Source: Prevotella sp. (GTDB taxonomy: Bacteria; Bacteroidota; Bacteroidia; Bacteroidales; Bacteroidaceae). Taken from it: DNA of 49,910 nucleotides. A program made the translations under genes and the position numbers. The notes beneath the pieces are model-generated. The model searched no databases. It was not told the DNA's origin and saw only the letters and a list, made by a program, of their open reading frames with translations. The stretch lies in contig JAFSRY010000057.1 of assembly GCA_017445845.1 (NCBI GenBank), positions 1 through 49,910 of the forward strand, written 5' to 3'. Positions 17,646 through 26,783 of the stretch are shown piece after piece; the first letter of the stretch is position 1, and each line of letters opens with the position of its first letter.

Positions 17646-20465
17646 ATGAGTATGAAAAGATTTACACTCTTTATTGTGGCTGCACTCATCGCCACCATCT
17701 CGTTCGCACAGAAGCCTGTGCTGACGGAAAAAAATCTTCCGACACCTTTCGCAATGACTAAAAATGTTGCGAAGCCTTCAACAGAATTCGGACAAACAGC
17801 TAAGGTAAACAACTTTTCCCCTGTCTTTGCCAACAAAGGAATGAGGAAAGCTCCTCGCAAGGCTTACGAAAACCGCGAAAAACTGTTCTCTGATGACTTT
17901 GAAAGTGGCACGCTTGACAATTGGACCGTCGTCCGCAACGGTGAAGGCACTGATGCAACAGACTGGAGAACTACCGTTTCAGCCAGTACTTTCAGTGGTT
18001 CGAGTATTCCAGCTCACAGCGGCGATTATGTTGCGATGAGTCGCAGCTGGGCTTCTACTGCTTATAGTGTTGACAACTGGCTCATCTCACCTCAGGTGAC
18101 TCTCGGTGGAGCAATGTCTTTCTGGGTGATGGACGACGGTCAATACCATGAGCATTATGATATTTATATTTCCACAACTGACACCGACCTTGGCTCCTTC
18201 ACCCTTCTTTACAGCCCGGGAAATGCATCAAGCACATGGTCAGAAGTCGCAGTCGACCTGTCTGCATTTGCCGGTGAGACAGGATACATTGCCATCCGCC
18301 ATCAGGATACCGACCAAGACTATCTTTTCATCGATGACTTCACTGTCTTCGGTGATGAAATCGAGTCTCCTGCTCCTGCCAACGTCCAAGTCGATGCACA
18401 AGACACAGATGCTACCTTCACTTGGGAAGGATGGAGCGACAGCTATACATTCCGCTACAGAACAACTGCATCTTCTGAGAAATATTTCTTTGAGGCTCTC
18501 ACTGGTGCAATACCTGAAGGCTGGACAACCATCGACAACGACGGTGATGGCAACAACTGGTATATCGCCGGCGGCACTCTGGCTTCTGCCAGCTATGGCA
18601 ACGGCGCCCTTACTCCGGATAACTGGCTGGTAACACCGCAGCTTGACCTGCAAGGAACCTTGAAAGTCAACCTGTGGGGTCAAGATCCCAACTGGGCAGA
18701 CGAACATTTCGCCATCTATCTTTCAACGACAGGAAATACTGTTGAAGACTTCACTACCGTGCTTCTGGCAGAAACAGTTGCAACAGGTGCCGTCACCGAA
18801 TATTCTGCTGACCTGAGCAGCTATGCAGGACAGAAAGGCTATATCGCCATCCGCCACTTCAACTGCACTGACATGTTCCGACTCAACGTTTCCGACTTCG
18901 GACTCTATGGCGCTGTTATACCTGCAGGTGATTGGATTTCAAAGAATACCACTGAGACTACTATCTTTATTGATGGTCTGACACCTGACACAAGCTATGA
19001 CTATCAGGTGATGGGAACCAAGAACAGCATTGACTCTGACTGGACTCCTGTTGCAACGTTTAAGACACGTACCGAACGACTCGAAGCCGTCAAACTCCCT
19101 GATGGTGTCACAGCTGAGACATGGGCCTTCACTGCCACAAGACAAACCGGATCAGTAACCGCATTCAACAATCCCAACGCCCAGCTTGCATTCGACGGCA
19201 ATGATGTCTACTTCTCTGGTTTCAACGACTATGTGCCCGCCGCATTCATCAAGGGTACCAAGAATGCTGACGGCTCGCTGAGCTTCCCCGCAAACCAGTA
19301 CCTGGGCACCGTCAGTGGAACAGAGTACTACTTCGAAGTATACAATGCAGACGCTCTTAACTTTGCTTTCGACGGAGAACTGACATACACATCTGACAAT
19401 TACTATTCTATCGGCACTGCACCCTACGAATTCAACTACAATGACTACTTCTCCGCCAACGCATCCATTTCACAGGAAGTCGACGAACTGGTAACTGTTC
19501 CCGCAGGAATTGAGACCGTCGTCTATACGATGAAGTACAAGTCATCAGCAACCTCGTCAAGCCGCGATGCCAAGACTTATGTAAACGTTGCCTTCGACGG
19601 AGCTGACGTCTACGTACAAGGTGTATGGAGCGGACTGCCCGATGCTTGGGTCAAGGGTAAGGTGACCGGAGACAAGATTACCTTCGCCAAGAAGCAGTAT
19701 CTGGGTTCCTACAGTACTCAATATCCGAATGTTTACTTTACTCCGTTCGATGCCAACGGCACAATTATCAACAACCTTGTGTGCGATTATGATGCAGAGT
19801 CGAAGTCGTTCGAGGCTACCGACAACTTCGCCATCACAATCAGCAAGACTGCTTTGACTTACTTCTCAAGAGTTTACGCTCCTCTCTTCAAGGAATTCAG
19901 TGCAAACGTAACCGCTAAGAGCGCCGGCAATCCTGGAGATCCTTACTTCGCAACATTCTACGATGCAGAAGAAGGCTATGTGGCTGATGCTAACACCAAG
20001 GTCTACACTGCAAAGGTGAGCGAGAGCGGCGAATGGGTCGACCTGGCAGAAGTGACCAACAAGACCATTCCGGCAGGTAATGCCGTCGTCCTCGAGTCGA
20101 ATGCTGAAAACATCCAACTGGCTGGTGTAATCGGTGCTACTGGTACGCTGTCGAACAACGACCTGAAGGGTGCTGCCGCTGACAAGGCTCCTGCTGAAGG
20201 CGTAACGACATACGTCCTTGCCAATGGTGACGCTGGCGTAGGCTTCTACCAGTTCGCAGGCGAAACGCTCGCAGCCGGCAAGGCTTACATCGAAATCGCC
20301 GGTGACGCTGCCGCTAAGGTGCTGACATTCGGCGAGACCACCGCTATCAATGGTGTTGCCGACGTGAAGGCCGACAAGGCTGTCATCTATAACCTCGCCG
20401 GTCAGCGTGTGAACAATGCCCAGAAGGGTGTCTTCATCCAGAACGGTAAGAAGGTCGTCTTCTAA
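17646..20465 (+). CDS. Modular exported surface protein with T9SS-like tail (paralogue B)
   Basis: The 939-residue protein has a signal peptide (MKRFTLFIVAALIATISFAQ) almost the same as that of the upstream paralogue. Two jelly-roll domains of the cleaved-adhesin/choice-of-anchor type follow at about 75-240 (DDFESGTLDNWTVV, DNWLISPQVTL, GYIAIRHQDT) and 270-420 (DNWLVTPQLDL, GYIAIRHFNC). Between and after them are fibronectin-like stretches (TFTWEGWSDSYTFRYR). Two copies of the module with DVYFSGF or DVYVQGV, then AWVKG, lie at about 480-750. The C-terminal 170 residues and the final tail VIYNLAGQRV...NGKKVVF are nearly identical to paralogue A. A surface adhesin or glycan-binding role is plausible but not shown. 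Peptide copy 3 and a terminator follow. Confidence 0.85.
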   Translation: MSMKRFTLFIVAALIATISFAQKPVLTEKNLPTPFAMTKNVAKPSTEFGQTAKVNNFSPVFANKGMRKAPRKAYENREKLFSDDFESGTLDNWTVVRNGEGTDATDWRTTVSASTFSGSSIPAHSGDYVAMSRSWASTAYSVDNWLISPQVTLGGAMSFWVMDDGQYHEHYDIYISTTDTDLGSFTLLYSPGNASSTWSEVAVDLSAFAGETGYIAIRHQDTDQDYLFIDDFTVFGDEIESPAPANVQVDAQDTDATFTWEGWSDSYTFRYRTTASSEKYFFEALTGAIPEGWTTIDNDGDGNNWYIAGGTLASASYGNGALTPDNWLVTPQLDLQGTLKVNLWGQDPNWADEHFAIYLSTTGNTVEDFTTVLLAETVATGAVTEYSADLSSYAGQKGYIAIRHFNCTDMFRLNVSDFGLYGAVIPAGDWISKNTTETTIFIDGLTPDTSYDYQVMGTKNSIDSDWTPVATFKTRTERLEAVKLPDGVTAETWAFTATRQTGSVTAFNNPNAQLAFDGNDVYFSGFNDYVPAAFIKGTKNADGSLSFPANQYLGTVSGTEYYFEVYNADALNFAFDGELTYTSDNYYSIGTAPYEFNYNDYFSANASISQEVDELVTVPAGIETVVYTMKYKSSATSSSRDAKTYVNVAFDGADVYVQGVWSGLPDAWVKGKVTGDKITFAKKQYLGSYSTQYPNVYFTPFDANGTIINNLVCDYDAESKSFEATDNFAITISKTALTYFSRVYAPLFKEFSANVTAKSAGNPGDPYFATFYDAEEGYVADANTKVYTAKVSESGEWVDLAEVTNKTIPAGNAVVLESNAENIQLAGVIGATGTLSNNDLKGAAADKAPAEGVTTYVLANGDAGVGFYQFAGETLAAGKAYIEIAGDAAAKVLTFGETTAINGVADVKADKAVIYNLAGQRVNNAQKGVFIQNGKKVVF

Positions 20466-20515
20466 AAGGTAATAAAGTAAAAGATGTAAAACAAAATAAT
20501 AAAAACTTGACCATT

Positions 20516-20674
20516 ATGAAGAAATTAGCATATAAGGCACCAGCCATCAAGGCCGCCAACATAGAGAGCGAAAACCTTCTGACCACATCGCTGAACGTGA
20601 ACGAAGGCACTACCACCGAACAGTGGGGCAAGGAATATGTAGACAGTCCTTCATCACCCTCCATCTGGGACTAA
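20516..20674 (+). CDS. Short peptide gene of the MKKxYxxP family (copy 3)
   Basis: This frame encodes 52 residues starting MKKLAYKAPAIKAANIES, with ENLLTTS in the centre, EQWGKEY, and SPSIWD at the end. It begins 50 bases after paralogue B. The intergenic 50 bases are identical to those before copy 2. Residues 1-23 match copy 2 exactly; differences cluster in residues 24-30 and 41-51. The function is unknown. Confidence 0.75.
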   Translation: MKKLAYKAPAIKAANIESENLLTTSLNVNEGTTTEQWGKEYVDSPSSPSIWD

Positions 20675-20733
20675 TTCCTCGCACGACACAGAAACTCTAA
20701 GTTTTCCGAGACGACTCGGAATAATAATCTCCG

Positions 20734-20768
20734 ACAGCTGTCCACGAACAAGTGGGCAGCTGTTTTTT
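20734..20768 (+). terminator. Intrinsic terminator of the paralogue B-peptide operon
   Basis: CAGCTGTCCAC and GTGGGCAGCTG form the stem, followed by six T bases. It duplicates the terminator at 16871. A weaker CCGA/TCGG hairpin lies just before it near 20705-20720. Confidence 0.9.
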
Positions 20769-20823
20769 AGACAGAAGGACAGGTTTTAGACAGAAGGACA
20801 GGTTTTTATGTCTAAAACCTGTC
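20765..20823. repeat. Tandem GACAGAAGGACA repeats ending in a perfect hairpin
   Basis: TTTTAGACAGAAGGACAGG occurs twice in tandem. The end of the second copy, GACAGGTTTT (20797-20806), pairs perfectly with AAAACCTGTC (20814-20823). The same word occurs at 14092 and 16907. Confidence 0.65.
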
Positions 20824-20892
20824 GTTATATCGAAAGCAGAATACAATATTTGCAAGCGATTAGCGTTATTTAGTAAAAGTAATATTTATTGA

Positions 20893-21585
20893 ATGATGAA
20901 AAGAATTGTTTTATTGTCTATTGCCATCTGTCTCTATGTCTCCATGCAGGCACAGCACACGAAAGGCGACTTCTCTTTCGTACCGAAAGTAGGCCTCGAC
21001 CTGTCTAAGTTCACGAACGACGACATCCTTGTCGACTTCGGCAAGACTGTCAAGTCATCCTACAAGGAAGGCCTCACGGCGGGTTTCGATGCCGAGTATT
21101 TCCTGCATGAGCACGCCAGCCTGTCGGCCGGCATCTACTATATGAACATGGGTTCGCGCTATAAGGACTTTATGGGCGAAGACGACCAAAGCGGCACAGG
21201 CTGGTCACACTTCCGCACGACCATGGAGTTTATGCAAATACCTCTCATGGGCAGCCTGCATCTTGACAACGGACTCTCCGTCAAGTTAGGAGTCCAGCTG
21301 GGCCACATGATACATTCGAAGATCAGTTACGAGATGCAGTCGTGGACACGCGACGAGGATGGAGCCCGAGAGTATTCGGACCCCATCAAGAGCGATGGCG
21401 ACATCGTTGACGAATGGAAGAAGAAATTCTACTTTGGCATTCCCGTTGCCCTTGCCTACGAATATCAGAACGTCATCCTTGAGGCTCGCTACCTACGCTC
21501 CCTCACTCACCCGATGAAGTCGGACGTCTACAAAGAAAGCCACCATTCCACCTTCCTCTTCACCGTTGGATACAGAATCAAGTGA
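20893..21585 (+). CDS. Outer-membrane beta-barrel protein (porin-family/PorT-like)
   Basis: The 230-residue protein has a signal peptide (MKRIVLLSIAICLYVSMQAQ; the second Met at 20896 is equally possible). Its alternating strands (FSFVPKVGLDLSKF, FDAEYFLHEHASLSAGIYYM, VKLGVQLGHMIHSK, NVILEARYLRSLTH) fit an eight- to ten-stranded outer-membrane barrel. It ends FLFTVGYRIK, with an aromatic-rich last strand as expected. The family is common in Bacteroidetes and mostly uncharacterised. The isomerase gene follows after 21 bases. Confidence 0.75.
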   Translation: MMKRIVLLSIAICLYVSMQAQHTKGDFSFVPKVGLDLSKFTNDDILVDFGKTVKSSYKEGLTAGFDAEYFLHEHASLSAGIYYMNMGSRYKDFMGEDDQSGTGWSHFRTTMEFMQIPLMGSLHLDNGLSVKLGVQLGHMIHSKISYEMQSWTRDEDGAREYSDPIKSDGDIVDEWKKKFYFGIPVALAYEYQNVILEARYLRSLTHPMKSDVYKESHHSTFLFTVGYRIK

Positions 21586-21606
21586 GAAGTAAAAAAAGGA
21601 TAAATC

Positions 21607-23307
21607 ATGAGAAAAAGCAATTACGACAAATACCCACACATCGACCTCAGCGGCCAGCTGTGGAAGGGATGGAAGCAAATCATTTCCGAGTTGAAAGCTC
21701 GCCATTGCAGACTCATCATCGAGTGCTATCAGGGAGTCTTGATCAGCGAAGTCATTGAAGCCTTCGAAGCAGAAGGTCTTTCTGTTACTGACACCCGTCA
21801 GTTCTTTAAATCCGAAGCTGAGATCCGGCAGATGACGCAACCCTGGGTCACCGACGACCGTCTGTTCGGCCGACGCGCCGGTCACCTGCGGATGGAAGAC
21901 TTCATAAGAGAGGATGTCCATCTCAGTGAGGATGTCGTCGTCGGCCCTGCCGCCTCGCTGCTCTGTGCTCCCTCTGTGCCGAAGGGCCAGGCGCTGCTGG
22001 TCTATGCCGACATGGCCCGATGGGAGATTCAGCAACGGCAACGTCGAAAGGAAGTCTGTGCCTTGGGTGTCGACAACCGCGACGAGGCCCCGTCGAAACA
22101 ATACAAGCGCGGCTATTTCGTCGACTGGCTGGTATGCGACGAACTGAAGAAGCGTCTTCTCGACCGCATCGACTATTGGCTGGACACCACCCGGCCTGAC
22201 GAACCGAAGATGATGACGGGCGACACCATCAGAAACGGACTGGACATACTGTCGCAGCAGCCTTTCCGAGTCGTTCCCTTCTTCGACCCTGCCCCGTGGG
22301 GCGGACAATGGATGAAGGACGTCTGCGACTTAGACAAGACGAAGGAAAACTTCGGGTGGTGCTTCGACTGCGTACCCGAAGAAAACAGCATACTGCTGGG
22401 CGAGATGGAGCTGCCCGCCAACGACCTCGTGTTCTATCGTACGCGTAACCTCCTGGGAGCACCAGTCGAAGCACGCTTCGGACAGGACTTCCCCATCCGC
22501 TTCGACTTCCTCGACACCATGGGCGGCGGCAACCTCAGCCTGCAGGTGCACCCCACTACCGAATACATCCACGATACCTTCGGCATCTTCTATACGCAGG
22601 ACGAAAGCTACTATCTGCTCGATGCCGAGGAAGGGGCTACCGTCTACCTCGGACTCAAGAGCGATGTCAATCCCGACGAGATGATTGGTGCACTGAACAA
22701 AGCACAGAACACGGGTGAGGCTTTCGATGCCGAACGCTATGTGAACCGTTGGCCTGCCAAGAAGCACGACCACTTCCTCATTCCCGCCGGTACTATCCAC
22801 TGTTCGGGAGCCGGTGCGATGGTATTGGAAATCAGTGCCACACCGAACATCTTTACCTTCAAGCTCTACGACTGGGGACGTCTCGGGCTCGACGGTCTGC
22901 CCCGCCCCATCAACATCCGTCATGGCTCGCATGTCATCCAATGGGAACGTCAGACCGACTGGGTGCGCCAAAACATCGTCAATCACATCGAACCCATTGC
23001 CAAAGGAGACGGATGGCGCGAAGAACGGACCGGTCTGCATGAGAACGAGTTCATCGAGACGCGCCGCCACTGGTTCACCAAGACCGTCCACCACCATACG
23101 GGCGGCGGTGTAAACGTACTGAATGTCATCGAGGGTGACGAACTCATCGTAGAAAGCCCCACCAATGCCTTCAATCCTTACGTTGTGCATTATGCGGAGA
23201 CCTTCATCATTCCTGCCTGTGTCGGCGAATACACCATACGACCCTATGGCGCAGCAGAAGGCAAGGAGTGCGGAACCATCAAGGCTTATGTGCGATTCAA
23301 ATCCTAA
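21607..23307 (+). CDS. manA: Class I mannose-6-phosphate isomerase with N-terminal extension
   Basis: The 566-residue protein is far longer than the usual 300-400 for this enzyme. The last 330 residues are the cupin-type phosphomannose isomerase, with the zinc-site motifs SLQVHPTTEYIHDTFG, TQDESYYLLDA and FLIPAGTIHCSG. The first 230 residues form an extra domain (VIVECYQGVL-like start, LLVYADMARWEIQ, YKRGYFVDW) recalling nucleoside/phosphoribulose-kinase folds but without a P-loop. I recall similar long forms in Bacteroidetes and Firmicutes. The reaction interconverts mannose 6-phosphate and fructose 6-phosphate in the cytoplasm. A ROK kinase gene follows after 21 bases, which fits mannose or other hexose catabolism. 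Confidence 0.85.
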   Translation: MRKSNYDKYPHIDLSGQLWKGWKQIISELKARHCRLIIECYQGVLISEVIEAFEAEGLSVTDTRQFFKSEAEIRQMTQPWVTDDRLFGRRAGHLRMEDFIREDVHLSEDVVVGPAASLLCAPSVPKGQALLVYADMARWEIQQRQRRKEVCALGVDNRDEAPSKQYKRGYFVDWLVCDELKKRLLDRIDYWLDTTRPDEPKMMTGDTIRNGLDILSQQPFRVVPFFDPAPWGGQWMKDVCDLDKTKENFGWCFDCVPEENSILLGEMELPANDLVFYRTRNLLGAPVEARFGQDFPIRFDFLDTMGGGNLSLQVHPTTEYIHDTFGIFYTQDESYYLLDAEEGATVYLGLKSDVNPDEMIGALNKAQNTGEAFDAERYVNRWPAKKHDHFLIPAGTIHCSGAGAMVLEISATPNIFTFKLYDWGRLGLDGLPRPINIRHGSHVIQWERQTDWVRQNIVNHIEPIAKGDGWREERTGLHENEFIETRRHWFTKTVHHHTGGGVNVLNVIEGDELIVESPTNAFNPYVVHYAETFIIPACVGEYTIRPYGAAEGKECGTIKAYVRFKS

Positions 23308-23328
23308 ACAATAATAAAAGCATAGACT

Positions 23329-24423
23329 ATGAACTACAAACAAGACAAGAGAGTGATTATGACGCTGGATGCCGGTGGCACAAACTTTGTGTTTTCGGCC
23401 ATGCAGCATGGGGAAGAAATCGTGAAGCCGTTCTCGCTGCCCGCCTGCGCTGACGATTTAGAGAAGTGCTTAGGACAACTCGTCACGGGCTTTGAGCGCG
23501 TGAAAGCCGAAGTGCCCGTGGCACCCTCTGCCATCAGCTTTGCCTTCCCCGGTCCTGCCGACTATGCCGCTGGCATCATCGGCGACCTGCCCAACTTCCC
23601 GTCGTTCCGCGGTGGTGTGGCACTGGGTCCGTTCCTTCAGGAGAAGTTCGGCATCCCCGTATTCATCAACAACGACGGCAGCCTCTTTGCCTATGGCGAA
23701 GCCATGTCGGGTGTTCTTCCCGAAATCAACAGGAAACTGGCGGAGGCCGGCAGTCCTAAACGCTATAAGAACCTGTTGGGACTGACCTTTGGCACTGGCT
23801 TCGGCGCCGGAGTCGTCATCGACGGTGAACTGCTCATCGGCGACAATGGTCTGGGCGGTGACATCTGGTGTTTCCGCAATAAGATCCACCGGGAGTATAT
23901 TGCCGAGGAAGGTGTTGCCATCCGTGCTGTGAAGCGTGTCTATAAAGAGCTGTCTGGCGAAGACCACCAACTGGAGCCGAAGGACATCTGCGACATTGCC
24001 GACGGTCGCCGCGAAGGTAATCAGGAAGCAGCCAAACGCGCCTTTGCCGAACTCGGCGAGGTGGCAGGCGATGCCATTGCCATGGCCGACACCATTGTCG
24101 ACGGACTCATTGTGATTGGCGGTGGCGTGGCCAATGCCCACCGGCACATCCTGCCCGCATTGGTCGGCGAGCTCAACAGCCCGTTGAAGATGATGAACGG
24201 CGGTACGGTCCATCACATGCAAATGCGCGCCTTTAACCTGGAAGACGATGCCGAGTTTGGCGAGTTTGCCAAAGGAGAAGCTGTGAAGATCCGCGTACCA
24301 GATTCAGACACCGTTGTTGACTACGACCCGATGAAACGCATCGGTGTGGCTGTCAGTAAACAAGGTGCCAGCCGAGCTATTGCCATGGGTGCCTATCTCT
24401 TTGCCCTTCACCAACTGAACTAA
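23329..24423 (+). CDS. ROK family sugar kinase
   Basis: The 364-residue protein carries the ATP-binding signature LDAGGTNFVFSAM at its start (an ATG at 23359 is an alternative start). Further motifs are SFAFPGPAD, FINNDGSLFAYGEA with the catalytic-base Asp, LTFGTGFGAGVVIDG, and a C-terminal IGGGVANA. The Cys-rich zinc motif of many ROK proteins is not seen, and there is no DNA-binding domain, so it is a kinase rather than a repressor. The likely substrate is a hexose such as mannose or fructose, given the isomerase gene directly upstream; glucose is possible. It acts in the cytoplasm. Confidence 0.85.
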   Translation: MNYKQDKRVIMTLDAGGTNFVFSAMQHGEEIVKPFSLPACADDLEKCLGQLVTGFERVKAEVPVAPSAISFAFPGPADYAAGIIGDLPNFPSFRGGVALGPFLQEKFGIPVFINNDGSLFAYGEAMSGVLPEINRKLAEAGSPKRYKNLLGLTFGTGFGAGVVIDGELLIGDNGLGGDIWCFRNKIHREYIAEEGVAIRAVKRVYKELSGEDHQLEPKDICDIADGRREGNQEAAKRAFAELGEVAGDAIAMADTIVDGLIVIGGGVANAHRHILPALVGELNSPLKMMNGGTVHHMQMRAFNLEDDAEFGEFAKGEAVKIRVPDSDTVVDYDPMKRIGVAVSKQGASRAIAMGAYLFALHQLN

Positions 24424-24441
24424 AGTCGTTTGGTGGTTTGG

Positions 24442-26775
24442 TCATTTAGTTATTGTCGTCTCCAGACGGATGTCATCGGAAGAAGCACCGACCATCAGTT
24501 TGAACGAGCCTGGCTCTACGACCCACTGCATCTGCCGGTTGAGTAACTGAAAGTCTTCGTCGGAAAGGGTGAAACGAACCTGCTTCGTCTCACCTTTCTT
24601 TATATATACGCGCGCGAAACGAATGAGTTGCTTTTGAGGCCGCACGGTAGAAGCCAGGTCATCATGAAGATAGAGCTGGACGACTTCCTCGCCATCATAG
24701 TCCCCTGTGTTTCTGACATCCACCGTGACCTCATTTCCACTGACCCTAAGGTTAGAATAGTCAAAGGACGTATAGCTCAGGCCGTAGCCGAACGCATAGA
24801 GTGGCTTGGCGGTCTGTTCGACATAGTCATGGCTGACGGGAGCCTTCTTGTTGTAATAAACCGGCAACTGTCCTACACTACGGGGTACGCTGAACGGCAG
24901 ACGGCCGGCAGGATTAAAGTCGCCGAAGAGTACATCGGCAATAGCGCGTCCGCCTTCCTGTCCGGGATAGTAAGCTGTGAGCAAGGCATCGGCTTCGGCG
25001 GCAGCCCAGTTCTTCTCCATTGGACGGCCCTCGATATACACCACGACGAGGGGCTTGCCCGTTGCCTTCAGTGCCGACAGCAACTGCTGCTGACGACCCA
25101 GAAGAGAAAGCGTCGCACGGTCGTAACCTTCGCCACACTCCATGTCAGGAATCCGGGTGTTGCCCGATGCCTGTTGGGTATTGGCGGCACCCGTTGCTTC
25201 ATAGCTTGTCTTGAAGTCGCGGGCACTGGAGCCACCGACCACAGCCACGACGACATCTGCCTCGCGAGCCGCACGAAGGGCATCATTGATGTTATTCTCG
25301 GTTGTATCGCGAATGGCACAACCCTTTGCATAGACGACCTGACGGTCAGAGAGTTTCTCTCGGATGCCCATGAGCACAGTCTTCACATTGCCCTCTTCCT
25401 GTGGGGCGGTATAGTCGCCAAGCATGTTATACACATTGTCGGCATTGGGTCCCACGACAGCCACTTTCAAATCCTTTCGTAAGGGTAGGATATGGTGTTT
25501 GTTCTCCAACAGTGTCACCGAAGCCTGAGCCACATGCAGGGCAACCTCCACATTCTCTTTCGAACGTACCTCGCGGGCAGCAGCCTTCGGTTCCACATAA
25601 GGATGCTCGAAGAGTCCCATTTCAAACTTCATCCTTAGCACACGTTCGCAAGCCCTGTTGATGTCGGCTTCGCTGACGAGTCCCCGTGACAAGGCTTCCT
25701 GCAATCGGGCATGACAGAGACCGCCAAGGTCGACATCGACGCCGGCTTTCAATGCCATTGCTCCGGCATCCATGCCATCACGGGCGACGAAGTGGGTATG
25801 ATAAACCCCGTCGATGCTATAGAGGTCGGAAACGACAAAGCCGCCGAACTTCCAGTCATCACGAAGCAGGTCGTTGAAAAGCGAGCCATTGACGGTGCAG
25901 GGAATGCCGTCGATGGAATTATAAGATGTCATCACCGACAAGGCGCCAGCGTTGATGGCACGACGGAAGGGCGGCAGGAAGTTTTCATGCAGCTCGCGTG
26001 TGCCCAGATAGGAAGGGGCACCGTTCTGTCCACCTTCAGTGGTACCGTAGGCGATGAAGTGCTTCAATGTGGCAATGGTGCTATAGTCTTTCGAAAGGTC
26101 GCCACCACCCAATCCTTCGACCATCGCGGCACCCATCATGCCGGTCAGCACGGGGTCTTCACCGTAGGTTTCCTCGACACGAGACCAACGCGGTTCGCGG
26201 GCGAGGTCGAGTACGGGACCATAGCTGATATGGCCGCCTTGCAGACGTATCTCCTTAGCGATGACCTGTCCTGCCTGACGAATCAGGTCGTCGGACCATG
26301 TCGCAGCTAGACCGATACCCGTAGGGAAGACGGTTGTTCCGATGGCCATGTGACCGTGGGGAGCCTCTTCGGCAAGGAAGATGGGAATGCCGAGTCGCGT
26401 GTGTTCAATGACATACCGTTGGAGGGCATTGCCGGCTTTGGCTGCCAACTCCGGCGACAATCCATTGTCAAGGGTCTTCTTCGTCCAAGGGTCTGCACGG
26501 TAGACAGCCCAAAGCATACCAATATGCTGTTGGTCGACAAGCTGACGGAAATAGTCGGTTTCACTGACATTCTTCCGCTTGGCATCAATGGCATACGACT
26601 GCCAGCCGAGCGGACACAGCAACTGACCTACTTTCTCGTCGAGTGTCATACGGCTCATCAAGTCAGCCAATCGCGTTTCTATCGGAAGCGACGGATTTTT
26701 ATAATCGGGCTTTTCGGCTGCACGCAGAGAGGCTGTGGCAGCAACAAGAAGAATAAGGGTTAGTAGTTTTTTCAT
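24442..26775 (-). CDS. GH3 family beta-glycosidase, exported
   Basis: The 777-residue protein has a signal peptide (MKKLLTLILLVAATASLRAA) and the full GH3 layout: an N-terminal TIM barrel (GISYGPVLDLAREPRW-like region, ATLKHFIAYG), the nucleophile Asp317 in GFVVSDLYSIDG, an alpha/beta sandwich (VVAVVGGSSARDF, PLVVVYIEGRP), and a C-terminal fibronectin-like domain (VTVDVRNTGDYDGEEVVQLY). It removes terminal beta-linked glucose, xylose or related sugars from oligosaccharides in the periplasm. BglX-like architecture makes a beta-glucosidase or xylosidase most likely. It lies 8 bases downstream of the nucleosidase gene and may be in its operon. Confidence 0.9.
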   Translation of the reverse strand: MKKLLTLILLVAATASLRAAEKPDYKNPSLPIETRLADLMSRMTLDEKVGQLLCPLGWQSYAIDAKRKNVSETDYFRQLVDQQHIGMLWAVYRADPWTKKTLDNGLSPELAAKAGNALQRYVIEHTRLGIPIFLAEEAPHGHMAIGTTVFPTGIGLAATWSDDLIRQAGQVIAKEIRLQGGHISYGPVLDLAREPRWSRVEETYGEDPVLTGMMGAAMVEGLGGGDLSKDYSTIATLKHFIAYGTTEGGQNGAPSYLGTRELHENFLPPFRRAINAGALSVMTSYNSIDGIPCTVNGSLFNDLLRDDWKFGGFVVSDLYSIDGVYHTHFVARDGMDAGAMALKAGVDVDLGGLCHARLQEALSRGLVSEADINRACERVLRMKFEMGLFEHPYVEPKAAAREVRSKENVEVALHVAQASVTLLENKHHILPLRKDLKVAVVGPNADNVYNMLGDYTAPQEEGNVKTVLMGIREKLSDRQVVYAKGCAIRDTTENNINDALRAAREADVVVAVVGGSSARDFKTSYEATGAANTQQASGNTRIPDMECGEGYDRATLSLLGRQQQLLSALKATGKPLVVVYIEGRPMEKNWAAAEADALLTAYYPGQEGGRAIADVLFGDFNPAGRLPFSVPRSVGQLPVYYNKKAPVSHDYVEQTAKPLYAFGYGLSYTSFDYSNLRVSGNEVTVDVRNTGDYDGEEVVQLYLHDDLASTVRPQKQLIRFARVYIKKGETKQVRFTLSDEDFQLLNRQMQWVVEPGSFKLMVGASSDDIRLETTITK

Positions 26776-26783
26776 AGCTTCGG

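Noticed and set aside
22330-23409. A 359-residue open frame antisense to the isomerase gene
   Set aside because: It overlaps the conserved zinc-site motifs of the isomerase on the other strand and shows no family features of its own.
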